The translations under genes were made by a program, and so were the position numbers. 64,000 nucleotides of DNA, taken from Mycolicibacterium sp. S2-37. GTDB taxonomy: Bacteria; Actinomycetota; Actinomycetes; Mycobacteriales; Mycobacteriaceae. Within the stretch, counting starts at the first letter, position 1, and each line of letters starts with the position of its first letter. Below the pieces are notes generated by a model that did no database searches, was not told the DNA's origin, and saw nothing but the letters and a program-made list of their open reading frames with translations. Positions 26,310-35,543 of the stretch are shown piece by piece. The stretch is from assembly GCF_017352375.1 (NCBI RefSeq), contig NZ_JAFEVR010000012.1:1-64000 (forward strand), read 5' to 3'.

Positions 26310-26911
26310 CCGGCGACGGGCACATGAGGATCTCCGACGCTGATCGAAACGCGGTGCGGGTCATTCTCGAGCGGGCGGTCGGAGAGGGGATGTTGACCCT
26401 CGACGAGTTCACCGAACGGGTGGACGCCGTGCTCGCCGCCCGCACCCGCGGCGAGCTGGACCCCGTGCTGCGGGACCTGCCGGTGCAACGGTTGAGCGGA
26501 CAGGTTCCGGCGGCCCGGATCGGCGGACCGGCGCCGGCCACCGAGCCGGTGGAGCTGAAAGGACGGATGACCTCGTTGACCCGGCGTGGTCAGTGGACCG
26601 CGCCGCCACGGATCCAGCTCAACACCCGGGCCTGCGACACCACGCTCGACTTCACCTCCGCGACACTGCACAGCGCGGTCGTGGAGCTCGTGATCGACGA
26701 CTACTGCAGTTCGACGCAGATCATCCTGCCCGACCACGCCACCGCTGACCTCAACCGCGTCGAGACGGTGGCGGGCAGCGCGACCCTGAAGGTCGCCGCC
26801 GTGCCGCCGTCGCCGACCCTGCACCTCATCGTGCGCGGGCGGGTCCGGATGGGTTCGGTCACCGTGCGGCATCCCTTCGGTGCGACGCTGCGACGACTCC
26901 GTTCCCGGTGA
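26306..26911 (+). CDS. DUF1707 domain protein
   Basis: A 201-residue protein. Residues about 6-55 are a DUF1707 domain (RISDADRNAVRVILERAVGE, then GMLTLDEFTERVDAVLAART), common in actinobacteria and of unknown molecular function. The rest is beta-rich (DYCSSTQIILPDHATADL, GSVTVRHPFG) and resembles the DUF1707-associated C-terminal domain linked to membrane or envelope stress proteins. ATGA overlap couples it to the SRPBCC gene, making a purB-cyp126-TDT-SRPBCC-DUF1707 chain. Confidence 0.85.
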   Translation: MTGDGHMRISDADRNAVRVILERAVGEGMLTLDEFTERVDAVLAARTRGELDPVLRDLPVQRLSGQVPAARIGGPAPATEPVELKGRMTSLTRRGQWTAPPRIQLNTRACDTTLDFTSATLHSAVVELVIDDYCSSTQIILPDHATADLNRVETVAGSATLKVAAVPPSPTLHLIVRGRVRMGSVTVRHPFGATLRRLRSR

Positions 26912-26942
26912 TTTCGGCGCGATTAGTTGCGTCCAGCGTCGG

Positions 26943-27572
26943 TCAGCGCGCTGAAATCGCGGTTCTGGCGATGCCTGCCGCGCGGAGTTCGAGGGCGGCC
27001 AGCCCCTGGATCGCGGCGACGTCCTGGTTGCGCCAGGCGGCCACCGGGTCACTGTCGACGCTGACCAGCTTGGCCAGCGGCCGGTTCGCCAGGGCGCGCA
27101 GCGCGAGCAACTGCTGGCCCGACGGCGTGGCGGCCAGAGTGATCGCGGTCCACTTGCGGCGGAAGAACCGGATCCGCAGAAACACCCACGGCATGGCGAC
27201 CGCCAGGATCGGCGGCGACGCGACCGCCAGCGCCAGCACCCACGCCAGCCAGGACGCCGTGTCGTCGAGGTTGTGGCCGGCGCCGGCGATGTCGAGCGCC
27301 GCCTCGCTGGCCGCGCGCAACGGCCCGCGCAGCGCATCGCCGAGCAGCGGCACCCCGCCGGTCCGATCGCCCGCAGCGTCCAGATTCTCGGCGACGCCGT
27401 TGGCGCCCTGCTCGACCTGACGGCCCACCTCCGCGATGGTGGCCACCGCCGAGTGCACCGCCATGCCGACCATGAGCCAGATGAACGACCACACCACTAC
27501 GACGATGTCGCTGACCAACTGGCCGAGCAGGCGGCCCGGGGTGGTGGCATAGGGCACGAAGCGCGAAGTCAT
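26943..27572 (-). CDS. Two-TM membrane protein (Rv0779c position)
   Basis: A 209-residue protein with a hydrophobic segment at about residues 18-45 and another at about 108-131, separated by an Ala/Gly-rich soluble loop, and a basic C-terminal cytoplasmic domain (FRRKWTAITLAATPSGQQLL). Length, strand and place between cyp126 and purC fit Rv0779c, a conserved membrane protein without assigned function. It is divergent from purC with only 31 bp between starts. Confidence 0.8.
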   Translation of the reverse strand: MTSRFVPYATTPGRLLGQLVSDIVVVVWSFIWLMVGMAVHSAVATIAEVGRQVEQGANGVAENLDAAGDRTGGVPLLGDALRGPLRAASEAALDIAGAGHNLDDTASWLAWVLALAVASPPILAVAMPWVFLRIRFFRRKWTAITLAATPSGQQLLALRALANRPLAKLVSVDSDPVAAWRNQDVAAIQGLAALELRAAGIARTAISAR

Positions 27573-27603
27573 GGAGTTAGATGCTGCCCGATAGGCTGGC
27601 CGG

Positions 27604-28497
27604 ATGCGCCCCGCTCTGTCCGACTACCGGCATCTGGCCAGCGGCAAGGTTCGCGAGCTGTACCGCATCGACGACGCGCACCTGCTGTTTGTCGCGACCG
27701 ATCGGATCTCGGCCTACGATCACATCCTGGCCTCGGAGATCCCGGACAAGGGCCGGATCCTGACCGCGATGAGCGTGTTCTTCTTCGATCTGGTCGACGG
27801 GCCCAACCATCTGGCCGGCCCGCCCGACGACGACCGCATTCCCGAGGAGGTGCTGGGGCGCGCACTGGTGGTCAAGCAGCTCGAGATGCTGCCGGTGGAG
27901 TGTGTGGCCCGCGGCTACCTGACCGGTTCCGGTTTGATCGACTACCGGAACACCGGATCGGTGTGCGGTATCGCGTTACCGGACGGGCTGACCGAGGCGA
28001 GTAGGTTCGCCGAACCGCTCTACACTCCGGCGTCCAAGGCCGAACTCGGCAGCCACGACGAGAACATCACCTACGAGCGGACCGTCGAACTGGTCGGCGC
28101 CGCGCGCGCCGATCAGCTGCGGGAGCGCACGCTGCAGACCTACCACCAGGGCGCCGACCATGCGCTGACGAAGGGGATCATCATCGCCGACACCAAATTC
28201 GAGTTCGGCGTAGACACCACAGGCGATCTCGTCCTCGCCGACGAGGTGTTCACGCCGGATTCGTCCCGCTACTGGTACGCCGACGGCTACCAGGAGGGGC
28301 AGGTGCAGAACAGTTACGACAAGCAGTTCGTCCGCAACTGGCTGACCGGCCCGGACTCCGGCTGGGACCGTGCCGGCGACCAGCCGCCGCCACCGCTGCC
28401 TGCAGAGATCGTCGACGCGACCCGCGCGCGCTACATCGAGGCCTACGAACGGATCTCAGGTCTGCGGTTCGCATCGTGGATCGGTTCGGGCGCGTGA
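27604..28497 (+). CDS. purC: SAICAR synthetase
   Basis: A 297-residue phosphoribosylaminoimidazole-succinocarboxamide synthase joining CAIR and aspartate with ATP. Motifs: [20 protein letters not shown] at the N-terminus, [14 protein letters not shown], and the substrate-binding [14 protein letters not shown] and [17 protein letters not shown] at 27592-27597 stands six bases before the ATG, so the transcript is probably leaderless. The stop overlaps ptrB as GTGA. Confidence 0.97.
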   Translation: MRPALSDYRHLASGKVRELYRIDDAHLLFVATDRISAYDHILASEIPDKGRILTAMSVFFFDLVDGPNHLAGPPDDDRIPEEVLGRALVVKQLEMLPVECVARGYLTGSGLIDYRNTGSVCGIALPDGLTEASRFAEPLYTPASKAELGSHDENITYERTVELVGAARADQLRERTLQTYHQGADHALTKGIIIADTKFEFGVDTTGDLVLADEVFTPDSSRYWYADGYQEGQVQNSYDKQFVRNWLTGPDSGWDRAGDQPPPPLPAEIVDATRARYIEAYERISGLRFASWIGSGA

Positions 28498-30638
28498 CGG
28501 CCACGCCACCGGTCGCCAAACGCGTCGACCACCGCCGCGAGTTCCACGGAGATGTCTTCCTCGACCCGTACGAGTGGTTCCGCGACAAGTCCGATCCCGA
28601 GGTGTTGGCCCACCTCGAGGCCGAGAACACATACACCGAGGAGCAGACCGCACACCTGGCGCCGCTGCGGTCGGCGATCTTCGACGAGATCAAAGCCAGG
28701 ACCAAGGAGACCGATCTGTCGGTGCCCACCCGTCGTGGCGACTGGTGGTACTACGGCCGCAGCTTCGAGGGCAAGCAGTACGGCGTCCAATGCCGTTGCC
28801 CGGTGATGGATCCCGATGACTGGAACCCGCCGCAACTGGATGAGGACACCGCCATCACCGGGGAGGAGATCCTGCTCGACGAGAACGTCGAGGCCGAGGG
28901 CCACGAGTACTTCGCGCTGGGCGCCGCGACCGTCAGCATCGACGGTGACATCCTGGCCTATTCCGTGGACACGGTGGGCGACGAGCGATACACGTTGCGA
29001 TTCAGGGATCTTCGTACCGGCCAGCAGTACGAGGACACCATCGTCGGCATCGGCGCCGGCGCGACGTGGGCCGCCGACAACCGCACGGTGTACTACTCCA
29101 CCGTCGACGATGCCTGGCGGCCCGACACCATCTGGCGCCACCGGCTGGGCTCCGGACTGCCTGCCGAGAAGGTGTACCACGAACCGGACGAGAAGTACTG
29201 GCTCGGCGTCGGACGAACCCGCAGCGACAAGTACCTGATCATCGCGGCGGGCAGCGCGGTCACCTCGGAGGTGCGCTTCGCCGACGCCACCGACCCGCAC
29301 GCCGAGTTCGCCGTGGTGTGGCCGCGCCGCGACGGCGTCGAGTACTCGGTCGAACACGCAGTGGTGGGCGGGCAGGACCGCTTCCTGATCCTGCACAACG
29401 ACGGCGCCGAAAATTTCACGCTGGTCGAGTCCGCGGTGGACGACCCGACCGACGTCCGGACCCTCATCGAACACCGCGACGACGTACGCCTCGACGCCGT
29501 CGACGCGTTCGCCGGGCACCTCGTACTCAGCTACCGGGCCGATGCACTGCCGAAGATCCAGCTGTGGCCGTTGAGCGCGGACGGTGTGTACGGCCGCGCC
29601 GAGGACATCACGTTCGACACCGAACTGACGTCGGCGGGTCTGAGTGCCAACCCGAACTGGGACGCGCCGAAACTGCGGGTGGGTGCGACGTCTTTCGTGA
29701 CGCCGGTACGGATCTACGACATCGACCTGGCCACCGGGGAGCGCACGCTGCTGCGCGAGCAGCCTGTCCTCGGCGACTACCGACCGGACGACTACGTCGA
29801 ACGGCGGGACTGGGCCGTCGCGCCGGACGGCGCACGCGTGCCGATCTCGATCGTGCACCGGGCCGGACTGCAGTTTTCCGCGCCTACCCTGCTCTACGGC
29901 TACGGCGCCTACGAATCCTGTGAGGACCCCCGCTTCTCGATCGCCCGGCTGTCGCTGCTGGACCGCGGGATGGTGTTCGCCGTCGCGCATGTCCGCGGCG
30001 GCGGCGAACTCGGCCGGCCATGGTACGAGCACGGCAAGCTCCTCGAGAAGGGCAACACTTTCACCGATTTCATCGCGGTGGCACGGCATCTCATCGCCAC
30101 CGGGCTGACGCGTCCGGAGAACCTGGTCGGCCTGGGCGGCAGCGCCGGTGGTCTGCTCATCGGCGCCGTGGCCAATCTCGCCCCCGAACTGTTCGCGGGT
30201 TTCCTCGCCCAGGTTCCGTTCGTCGATCCGCTCACCACGATCCTCGACCCGTCACTGCCGCTGACGGTCACCGAGTGGGACGAGTGGGGCAACCCACTCG
30301 AGGACGAGATCGTCTACCACTACATGAAGTCCTATTCGCCGTACGAGAACGTCGTCGCGAAGGACTATCCCTCGATCCTGGCCATGACGTCGCTCAACGA
30401 CACCCGGGTGCTCTATGTGGAGCCGGCGAAATGGGTTGCCGCACTCCGATATTCGAAGACCGATTCGAATCCGGTGTTGCTCAAGACGGAGATGAGCGCC
30501 GGGCACGGCGGTATCAGCGGGCGTTACGAGCGGTGGAAGGAGGCCGCGTTCCAGTACGCCTGGGTGCTGGCCACCGCCGATCGCGAGCATTACGGCGACG
30601 GTCGGGTGGACACCTTCTTCGGCGGACCCTCGATCTAG
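28494..30638 (+). CDS. ptrB: Oligopeptidase B, S9A serine peptidase
   Basis: A 714-residue prolyl-oligopeptidase-family peptidase that cleaves short peptides after basic residues in the cytoplasm. The N-terminal DPYEWFRD segment opens the beta-propeller gate (residues about 75-400). The C-terminal hydrolase has the nucleophile in GGSAGGLL, the acid in [15 protein letters not shown] and the His in [13 protein letters not shown] 28494 overlapping the purC stop is preferred to ATG 28476. In M. tuberculosis H37Rv the corresponding gene is annotated as two pieces (ptrBa, ptrBb); here it is intact. Confidence 0.95.
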   Translation: MTATPPVAKRVDHRREFHGDVFLDPYEWFRDKSDPEVLAHLEAENTYTEEQTAHLAPLRSAIFDEIKARTKETDLSVPTRRGDWWYYGRSFEGKQYGVQCRCPVMDPDDWNPPQLDEDTAITGEEILLDENVEAEGHEYFALGAATVSIDGDILAYSVDTVGDERYTLRFRDLRTGQQYEDTIVGIGAGATWAADNRTVYYSTVDDAWRPDTIWRHRLGSGLPAEKVYHEPDEKYWLGVGRTRSDKYLIIAAGSAVTSEVRFADATDPHAEFAVVWPRRDGVEYSVEHAVVGGQDRFLILHNDGAENFTLVESAVDDPTDVRTLIEHRDDVRLDAVDAFAGHLVLSYRADALPKIQLWPLSADGVYGRAEDITFDTELTSAGLSANPNWDAPKLRVGATSFVTPVRIYDIDLATGERTLLREQPVLGDYRPDDYVERRDWAVAPDGARVPISIVHRAGLQFSAPTLLYGYGAYESCEDPRFSIARLSLLDRGMVFAVAHVRGGGELGRPWYEHGKLLEKGNTFTDFIAVARHLIATGLTRPENLVGLGGSAGGLLIGAVANLAPELFAGFLAQVPFVDPLTTILDPSLPLTVTEWDEWGNPLEDEIVYHYMKSYSPYENVVAKDYPSILAMTSLNDTRVLYVEPAKWVAALRYSKTDSNPVLLKTEMSAGHGGISGRYERWKEAAFQYAWVLATADREHYGDGRVDTFFGGPSI

Positions 30639-30670
30639 TCGATGTCAAGTTCGGCGTCTACGATGGGACA

Positions 30671-31225
30671 GTGGACAGGAGCACCTACCATCACGGCGAT
30701 CTGAGGGCCACGATCCTCGGGCAGGCGGCTGCCATGGTCGCCGAACGGGGCGCCGACGGCATCTCGCTGCGTGAGCTCGCCCGTGCCTCGGGGGTGTCGC
30801 ACGCCGCGCCCGCGCACCACTTCACTGACCGGCGTGGCCTTTTCACCGCGCTGGCTGCAGAGGGCTGGCGGAAGCTCGCCGCCGCGCTGGAGGGCGCACG
30901 TCCGGACTTCCTCGAGGCCGCAGTGGCCTACGTCGGCTTCGCGTTCGCCCACCCCGGTCACTACGCGGTGATGTTCGACCGCTCACTGGTCGACAGCGCC
31001 GACCCGGCGCTGCAGCAGGCCGAGGCGGCGGCCGGCGCCGAATTGAGCCGCGGCGTCGAAACGCTCACCGACGCCAGAGCCAAGGCTGATCCGGAGGCGG
31101 CCGCGCTGGCCGCCTGGTCCCTGGTGCACGGCTTCGTGATGTTGCGGCTCAACCATGTCGTCCCGGGCGCGGCCGATCCGGTCGACGAGGTCGCGCGGAT
31201 TGCGCAGATGCTGTTCGGCGGGTAG
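30671..31225 (+). CDS. TetR family regulator
   Basis: A 184-residue TetR protein starting VDRSTYHHGDLRATILGQAA. The HTH is at about residues 8-55 (ADGISLRELARASGVSHAAP, then AHHFTDRRGLFTALA), of the HHGDL/HHF subtype, and the C-terminal half is the WHG-type domain. GTG 30671 has TACGAT six bases upstream (30659-30664), suggesting a leaderless mRNA. It stands 32 bp after ptrB and before a peroxidase. Target and ligand are unknown, and no clear palindrome is seen beside it. Confidence 0.88.
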   Translation: MDRSTYHHGDLRATILGQAAAMVAERGADGISLRELARASGVSHAAPAHHFTDRRGLFTALAAEGWRKLAAALEGARPDFLEAAVAYVGFAFAHPGHYAVMFDRSLVDSADPALQQAEAAAGAELSRGVETLTDARAKADPEAAALAAWSLVHGFVMLRLNHVVPGAADPVDEVARIAQMLFGG

Positions 31226-31252
31226 CCCGGAGGGTGGAGTAGCGTCCGGGAA

Positions 31253-31750
31253 ATGGCGGACTCGACTCTCTCTGACATCGAACTCAACACGCTCGACGGC
31301 ACGTCGACGACCCTGCGGGAGCTGGCCGACGGCGCCGCGCTCGTGGTGAACGTCGCGTCCAAGTGCGGTCTCACACCGCAGTACGCTGCGCTGGAGAAGT
31401 TGGCGCAGGACTACCGCGACCGCGGTCTGACCGTCATCGGGGTGCCGTGCAACCAGTTCATGGGCCAGGAGCCGGGCAGCGCCGAGGAGATTCAGACCTT
31501 CTGCTCGACCACCTACGGCGTCACCTTCCCGCTGCTGGCGAAGACCGAGGTGAACGGGCCGGGCCGCCACCCCCTCTACGCCGAGCTGACCCAGACGCCC
31601 GACGACAGCGGCGAGGCCGGCGACATCCAGTGGAACTTCGAGAAGTTCCTCATCGCGCCGGACGGCACGGTGGTCAAACGGTTTCGGCCGCGCACCGAAC
31701 CCGATGCCCCTGAGGTCGTGGCGGCCATCGAGGCCGTCCTGCCCGGATAG
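31253..31750 (+). CDS. Glutathione-peroxidase-family thiol peroxidase
   Basis: A 165-residue thioredoxin-fold peroxidase with the peroxidatic Cys in NVASKCGLTPQY, Gln and Asn partners in VPCNQFMGQEP, and Trp-Asn in DIQWNFEKFLI. It is the Cys (not selenocysteine) type, which in bacteria normally uses thioredoxin; mycobacteria lack glutathione. The second conserved Cys (FCSTTYG) may be the resolving one. TAGCGT seven bases before the ATG suggests a leaderless transcript. Confidence 0.92.
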   Translation: MADSTLSDIELNTLDGTSTTLRELADGAALVVNVASKCGLTPQYAALEKLAQDYRDRGLTVIGVPCNQFMGQEPGSAEEIQTFCSTTYGVTFPLLAKTEVNGPGRHPLYAELTQTPDDSGEAGDIQWNFEKFLIAPDGTVVKRFRPRTEPDAPEVVAAIEAVLPG

Positions 31751-31829
31751 CGGCGAAAACTCCGAGTCGTCAACTGACATCGGTGTCGGCGCAACCGCTC
31801 CGACATCTGGAATTGCCACACTCGGGTAC

Positions 31830-32534
31830 ATGGCTGGACAACTGATCGTCTCGATCTCCCACGTCAGCGCGCGAACGCTGGACGAGGTCGCGACGTTCCG
31901 CGCCGACCTCGAAACCCGTGGCGTCCCGGCGTCGTATCTGGTGGCGCCGCGCCTCAAGGGCGGCTACCGGCTCGATCTCGACGCGCCGACGGTGACCTGG
32001 CTGCGGGAGCGGCGGGAATCCGGCGACGCCATCGTGCTGCACGGTTTCGACGAGGCGGCCACCAAGAAACGGCGCAGTGAGTTCGCCACGCTGCCCGCGC
32101 ACGAGGCGAACCTGCGGCTCATGGGCGCCGATCGGGTGCTCGAACACCTGGGTCTGCGCACCCGGCTGTTCGCCGCGCCGGGCTGGGCCGTGTCGCAGGG
32201 AACAGCGGTTGCTCTGCCGCGCAACGGTTTCCGGCTGCTGGTGGGGTTCAACGGTATGACCGATCTGGTCCGTAACAGCACCGTGCGCGCCCGCGTGGTC
32301 GGGATCGGCGCTGGGTTCGTCGCCGAACCGTGGTGGTGCCGAACCGTCGTCCTGTCGGCCGAACGAACCGCGCGACGGTCCGGGCTGGTGCGTCTGGCCG
32401 TTTCGGCCAAGCACCTCGGCAGATCCGGTCCGCGCCAGGCCATGCTCGACGCAATCGACCTGGCGCTGATGCACCGGAGCACGCCGGAGGTCTACCGGTG
32501 GCAGCCCCACCCGGCGTTGATCGACGCCGCCTAG
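31830..32534 (+). CDS. DUF2334-type polysaccharide-deacetylase-like protein
   Basis: A 234-residue protein of the NodB-like barrel group: SISHVSARTLDEV at the N-terminus stands where deacetylases have their metal-binding Asp motif, and IVLHGFDEAA gives the His motif; LFAAPGWAVSQGT is a later family block. The first motif reads SHVSAR with no acidic pair, so catalysis may differ or be absent. ATG 31830 is used; the longer ORF from 31704 overlaps the peroxidase. Position suggests the Rv0784 counterpart, with moderate certainty. Confidence 0.75.
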   Translation: MAGQLIVSISHVSARTLDEVATFRADLETRGVPASYLVAPRLKGGYRLDLDAPTVTWLRERRESGDAIVLHGFDEAATKKRRSEFATLPAHEANLRLMGADRVLEHLGLRTRLFAAPGWAVSQGTAVALPRNGFRLLVGFNGMTDLVRNSTVRARVVGIGAGFVAEPWWCRTVVLSAERTARRSGLVRLAVSAKHLGRSGPRQAMLDAIDLALMHRSTPEVYRWQPHPALIDAA

Positions 32535-32544
32535 ACCCCGCGTC

Positions 32545-33198
32545 CTAGAACTCGGTGCCGTTCTCCTCCTCGAGGACCTGGAAGTCGGTGTCGGTCATCT
32601 CGCGCAACCGGCCGTAGTAGATGCCGCGCGCACTGGGGTCGACGATGCCCTGATGGACCGGCACCGCCCGTGCCGGGGCCACCGCCCGCAGATAGTCGAC
32701 CGCCTCTGAGATCTTCATCCACGGCGCGGCGGCAGGGGTGGCCAACACGTCGACCGGCTCACCCGGTTCGAACAGCGCGTCGCCAGGATGCATGAACCTC
32801 GCCGGGTGGTCCGCGTCGCCCAGCAGATAGGAGATGTTGTCGATCTCCGGCAGTTCCGGATGGATGATCGCGTGCCGACCGCCCACGCCGCGCACGGTCA
32901 GGTGGCCGACGGTGAACTCGTCGCCGGCGTGGACGGCCCGCCAGGAACCGCCCAGCTGCTGCGCGGTCTGCGGATCGCAGTACAGCGCTGCATCGGGATT
33001 GGCCTCGAGCAGGGCCGGTAACCGTTCGGTGTCCGCGTGGTCGGGGTGCTGGTGGGTGATCAGGATCGCCGACAGCCCGGTGATGCCCTCGAATCCGTGG
33101 GAAAACGTGCCCGGGTCGAAGAGAACCGTCGTATCGGCACCTGACGGGTCCGAAAAGCTTGCGAGTAGGCACGAATGGCCGAAATGCGTGAGTTGCAT
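32545..33198 (-). CDS. Metallo-beta-lactamase-fold hydrolase (Rv0786c-like)
   Basis: A 217-residue protein with the zinc-binding HxHxDH motif in ITHQHPDHADTERL, a further ligand in GRHAIIH, and a late Asp/His in FMHPGDALF and VPVHQGIVD. It belongs to the UlaG-like (L-ascorbate 6-phosphate lactonase-like) branch by its start MQLTHFGHSCLL. ATG 33196-33198 is chosen because the barrel begins there; the ORF to 33345 adds an unlikely extension. The substrate is unknown. Confidence 0.88.
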   Translation of the reverse strand: MQLTHFGHSCLLASFSDPSGADTTVLFDPGTFSHGFEGITGLSAILITHQHPDHADTERLPALLEANPDAALYCDPQTAQQLGGSWRAVHAGDEFTVGHLTVRGVGGRHAIIHPELPEIDNISYLLGDADHPARFMHPGDALFEPGEPVDVLATPAAAPWMKISEAVDYLRAVAPARAVPVHQGIVDPSARGIYYGRLREMTDTDFQVLEEENGTEF

Positions 33199-33238
33199 GA
33201 CGATATTGTGGCGCTCAAACGAGGGGCGGGGGTATCGG

Positions 33239-33907
33239 ATGCGGCTGTTCGTCGCGGCGGTGCTCGCCGGCTGCGGGCTGGCGCTCATCGCCCCGGCTCC
33301 GGTGCGGGGGCAGCCGATGGACTGCCCACCCAACTGTGACCGCATCCCCCGATCGGCCTGGATCGCTCCGACGTCGATCCCGCTCTACGACGTCTACCGC
33401 TGGCCCGAACTGTCGGGACTGTCGGTGACCGCGGTGAATCCGCGGTTCCGGTTCGAGGAGGTCTGCGCGACCCCGCCCGCGGTCGTCGACGCCAGGTCGT
33501 GGGCGGTGGCGGCGCGGTCATCGGTGACCGCCCCGGACGGGCACTGGCAGCTTCAGGCGCAGGTGATCCACTGGCGAGGGGAGACCTGGCGCGGCGGGCA
33601 GACTGCCGTCGGTGTCTTCGACGCCGCGCTCGCCGCGGTACGGCGCTGCCAGCTCACCGCGCCGTTCACTTCACCGTCGGTCACCACCGCCGAACCCGAC
33701 CGGTTCGCCGCGGTGCTGAGCGCACCGGACCGGTCGGTGCTGCACCAGTACCTGCTCGTCGACAGGAACAACAGCACGGTGACCGAGCTGGCGATGTGGT
33801 CGACGTCCTCGCCGCCGCAGGTGCCGTGGCCGGCCACCCCGGACGGCGGCGTCCTGGACGCGCTGGCCGCGCCGCTGTGTACGGCCTACATCGGTTCATG
33901 CCGGTAG
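33239..33907 (+). CDS. Secreted protein of unknown function
   Basis: A 222-residue protein with a Sec signal peptide (MRLFVAAVLAGCGLALIAPA, likely cleavage after PVRGQ). The mature part has Cys pairs (MDCPPNCDRIP, EEVCATPP, RRCQLT, LCTAYIGSC) that could form disulfides outside the cell, and an alternating hydrophobic pattern suggesting a beta-sandwich. No motif identifies it. The start ATG 33239 follows GAGGGGCGGGG. It lies just before purS. Confidence 0.78.
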   Translation: MRLFVAAVLAGCGLALIAPAPVRGQPMDCPPNCDRIPRSAWIAPTSIPLYDVYRWPELSGLSVTAVNPRFRFEEVCATPPAVVDARSWAVAARSSVTAPDGHWQLQAQVIHWRGETWRGGQTAVGVFDAALAAVRRCQLTAPFTSPSVTTAEPDRFAAVLSAPDRSVLHQYLLVDRNNSTVTELAMWSTSSPPQVPWPATPDGGVLDALAAPLCTAYIGSCR

Positions 33908-33943
33908 CAGGCGGGCGCCCAGCTCACCGGTAGGATCGTCGGC

Positions 33944-34183
33944 GTGGCGAAGGTGATGGTGCACGTGATGCCCAAGGCCGAGATCCTCGACCCCCAGGGG
34001 CAGGCGATCGTCGGAGCTCTGGGGCGTCTCGGTGTGACGGGTGTCTCAGATGTCCGTCAGGGCAAACGATTCGAACTCGAGGTCGACGACAGCGTGACCG
34101 ACGAGACGCTCGCCGAGGTCGCCGAATCACTGTTGGCGAACACCGTCATCGAGGACTGGTCGGTCACCAGGGAGGGCTCATGA
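33944..34183 (+). CDS. purS: FGAM synthase subunit PurS
   Basis: A 79-residue protein that dimerises and bridges PurL and PurQ in the three-part FGAM synthase. [20 protein letters not shown] and [19 protein letters not shown] are the family's two halves. GTG 33944 stands seven bases after TAGGAT, so the message is probably leaderless. It overlaps purQ by 4 bp (ATGA). Confidence 0.96.
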   Translation: MAKVMVHVMPKAEILDPQGQAIVGALGRLGVTGVSDVRQGKRFELEVDDSVTDETLAEVAESLLANTVIEDWSVTREGS

Positions 34184-34854
34184 GCCCGCGCGTGGGAGTC
34201 ATCACCTTCCCGGGATCGCTCGACGACGTCGACGCGGCCCGCGCGGTCCGGCTGGCGGGTGCCGAGCCGGTGAGCCTGTGGCACGCCGACGCCGACCTCA
34301 AAGGTGTCGATGCCATCGTCGTCCCCGGCGGCTTCTCCTACGGCGACTACCTGCGGGCCGGGGCGATCGCCAAGTTCGCCCCGGTGATGGGCGAGGTGAT
34401 CCGCGCCGCCGAGGGCGGAATGCCGGTGCTCGGCATCTGCAACGGCTTCCAAGTGCTGTGCGAGGCGGGCCTGCTGCCCGGTGCGCTGACGCGCAACGCC
34501 GGATTGCACTTCATCTGCCGCGACGTGTGGCTGGAGGTGGTGTCGAACACGTCGGCGTGGTCCACACGCTACGAGGTCGGTGCCGATCTGTTGATTCCGC
34601 TGAAATCCGGCGAGGGCCGCTACGTCGCCAGCGAGAAGGTGCTCGACGAACTCGAGGGCGAGGGGCGGGTCGTCTTCCGCTTCCGGGAGAACCTCAACGG
34701 CTCGATGCGCGACATCGCGGGGATCAGCTCGGCCAACGGCCGCGTGGTCGGCCTGATGCCGCATCCGGAGCACGCCACCGAAGCGCTCACCGGGCCGTCG
34801 GACGACGGGCTCGGACTGTTCCTGTCGGCGCTGGATTCAGTGCTGACCGTCTGA
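34180..34854 (+). CDS. purQ: FGAM synthase glutaminase subunit PurQ
   Basis: A 224-residue class I glutamine amidotransferase that supplies ammonia to PurL. The nucleophile Cys is in [10 protein letters not shown] (residue about 87), and the His-Glu pair is in [10 protein letters not shown]. The oxyanion region is [11 protein letters not shown]. It is coupled to purS; its partner purL lies 11 kb downstream at 46053. Confidence 0.97.
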   Translation: MSPRVGVITFPGSLDDVDAARAVRLAGAEPVSLWHADADLKGVDAIVVPGGFSYGDYLRAGAIAKFAPVMGEVIRAAEGGMPVLGICNGFQVLCEAGLLPGALTRNAGLHFICRDVWLEVVSNTSAWSTRYEVGADLLIPLKSGEGRYVASEKVLDELEGEGRVVFRFRENLNGSMRDIAGISSANGRVVGLMPHPEHATEALTGPSDDGLGLFLSALDSVLTV

Positions 34855-34870
34855 GGAATCGCCCGCGCGC

Positions 34871-35473
34871 TCAGGCTTGGCCGCTGCCGGCGCCCGTCAT
34901 CAGCAGGTCGATCACCTCGGCGGCCACGGCTTCCTCGGACTTCGCGGACCCGACGACGTTGTGCAGCATCGCGGACATCATGATCGCCCCGAAGACACTG
35001 ACCGCAACGCTTTCCGGGCTCGGGAAGGTGCGCAGGGAACCGTCTTCCGCCCCTACGGTGAGCACGCTGGTGATGGGGTCGTAGAAGGCCTGCTGGACTG
35101 CCGCGGCAAGCTCCGGTAGCCGGATGGCGCGCCCGAGATCGCCGACGAGGGCGCGACTGACGCCGGGACGTCGCATCGTGTGCTCGATCTGGACCTGGAT
35201 GACCGCCGCCAGACGCTCGCGGCCGGTCCCCGGGGCTGCGGCGGCCTCGGCGACCTCATCGGCGAGCGCGGCGAGCGAGTGGCGGAGCAGAAACGCCAGG
35301 ATCTCCTCTTTGCCGGTGAAGTGGTAGTAGAGCGTGGCTCTGGGGATACCTGCTGCCTTCGCGATCTGATCGATCCTGGTGTTCTCCAAGCCGTTGGCAG
35401 CGATGAGATCAGCCGCCCCGTACAGCTTGTCCGCGACCGATTCCGGTACTACGCGTCCACTATGTGCCGGCAC
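34871..35473 (-). CDS. TetR family regulator beside a ketosteroid-dehydrogenase-like gene
   Basis: A 200-residue TetR protein with HTH at about residues 20-62 (AANGLENTRIDQIAKAAGIP, then RATLYYHFTGKEEILAFLL). It is divergent from the FAD-dependent dehydrogenase, and the shared 71-bp region contains a 23-bp palindrome. It is therefore most likely the repressor of that gene and of itself, responding to a steroid-like or aromatic ligand (inference). Confidence 0.92.
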   Translation of the reverse strand: MPAHSGRVVPESVADKLYGAADLIAANGLENTRIDQIAKAAGIPRATLYYHFTGKEEILAFLLRHSLAALADEVAEAAAAPGTGRERLAAVIQVQIEHTMRRPGVSRALVGDLGRAIRLPELAAAVQQAFYDPITSVLTVGAEDGSLRTFPSPESVAVSVFGAIMMSAMLHNVVGSAKSEEAVAAEVIDLLMTGAGSGQA

Positions 35474-35495
35474 CGACCCAGTGTAAGAGACGCAG

Positions 35496-35518
35496 AGTTT
35501 GTACTATTAGTACAAACT
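35496..35518. promoter_or_regulatory. 23-bp near-perfect palindrome, strong TetR operator candidate
   Basis: AGTTTGTACT (35496-35505), ATT, AGTACAAACT (35509-35518): two perfect 10-bp arms around three bases. A further half-site-like AGTACAAG follows at 35521-35528. It lies 22 bp before the TetR start and 25 bp before the dehydrogenase start, and is AT-rich against a GC-rich background. Confidence 0.75.
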
Positions 35519-35543
35519 TAGAGTACAAGTGGAGGTGGCAGAC

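Noticed and set aside
28443-30089. 548-codon minus-strand ORF
   Set aside because: Antisense to oligopeptidase B, and covers part of the purC end; no motif.
35529-35543. GTG 35529 as start of the FAD dehydrogenase
   Set aside because: The GGAGGTGG ribosome site would lie inside the coding region; GTG 35544 is placed correctly behind it.
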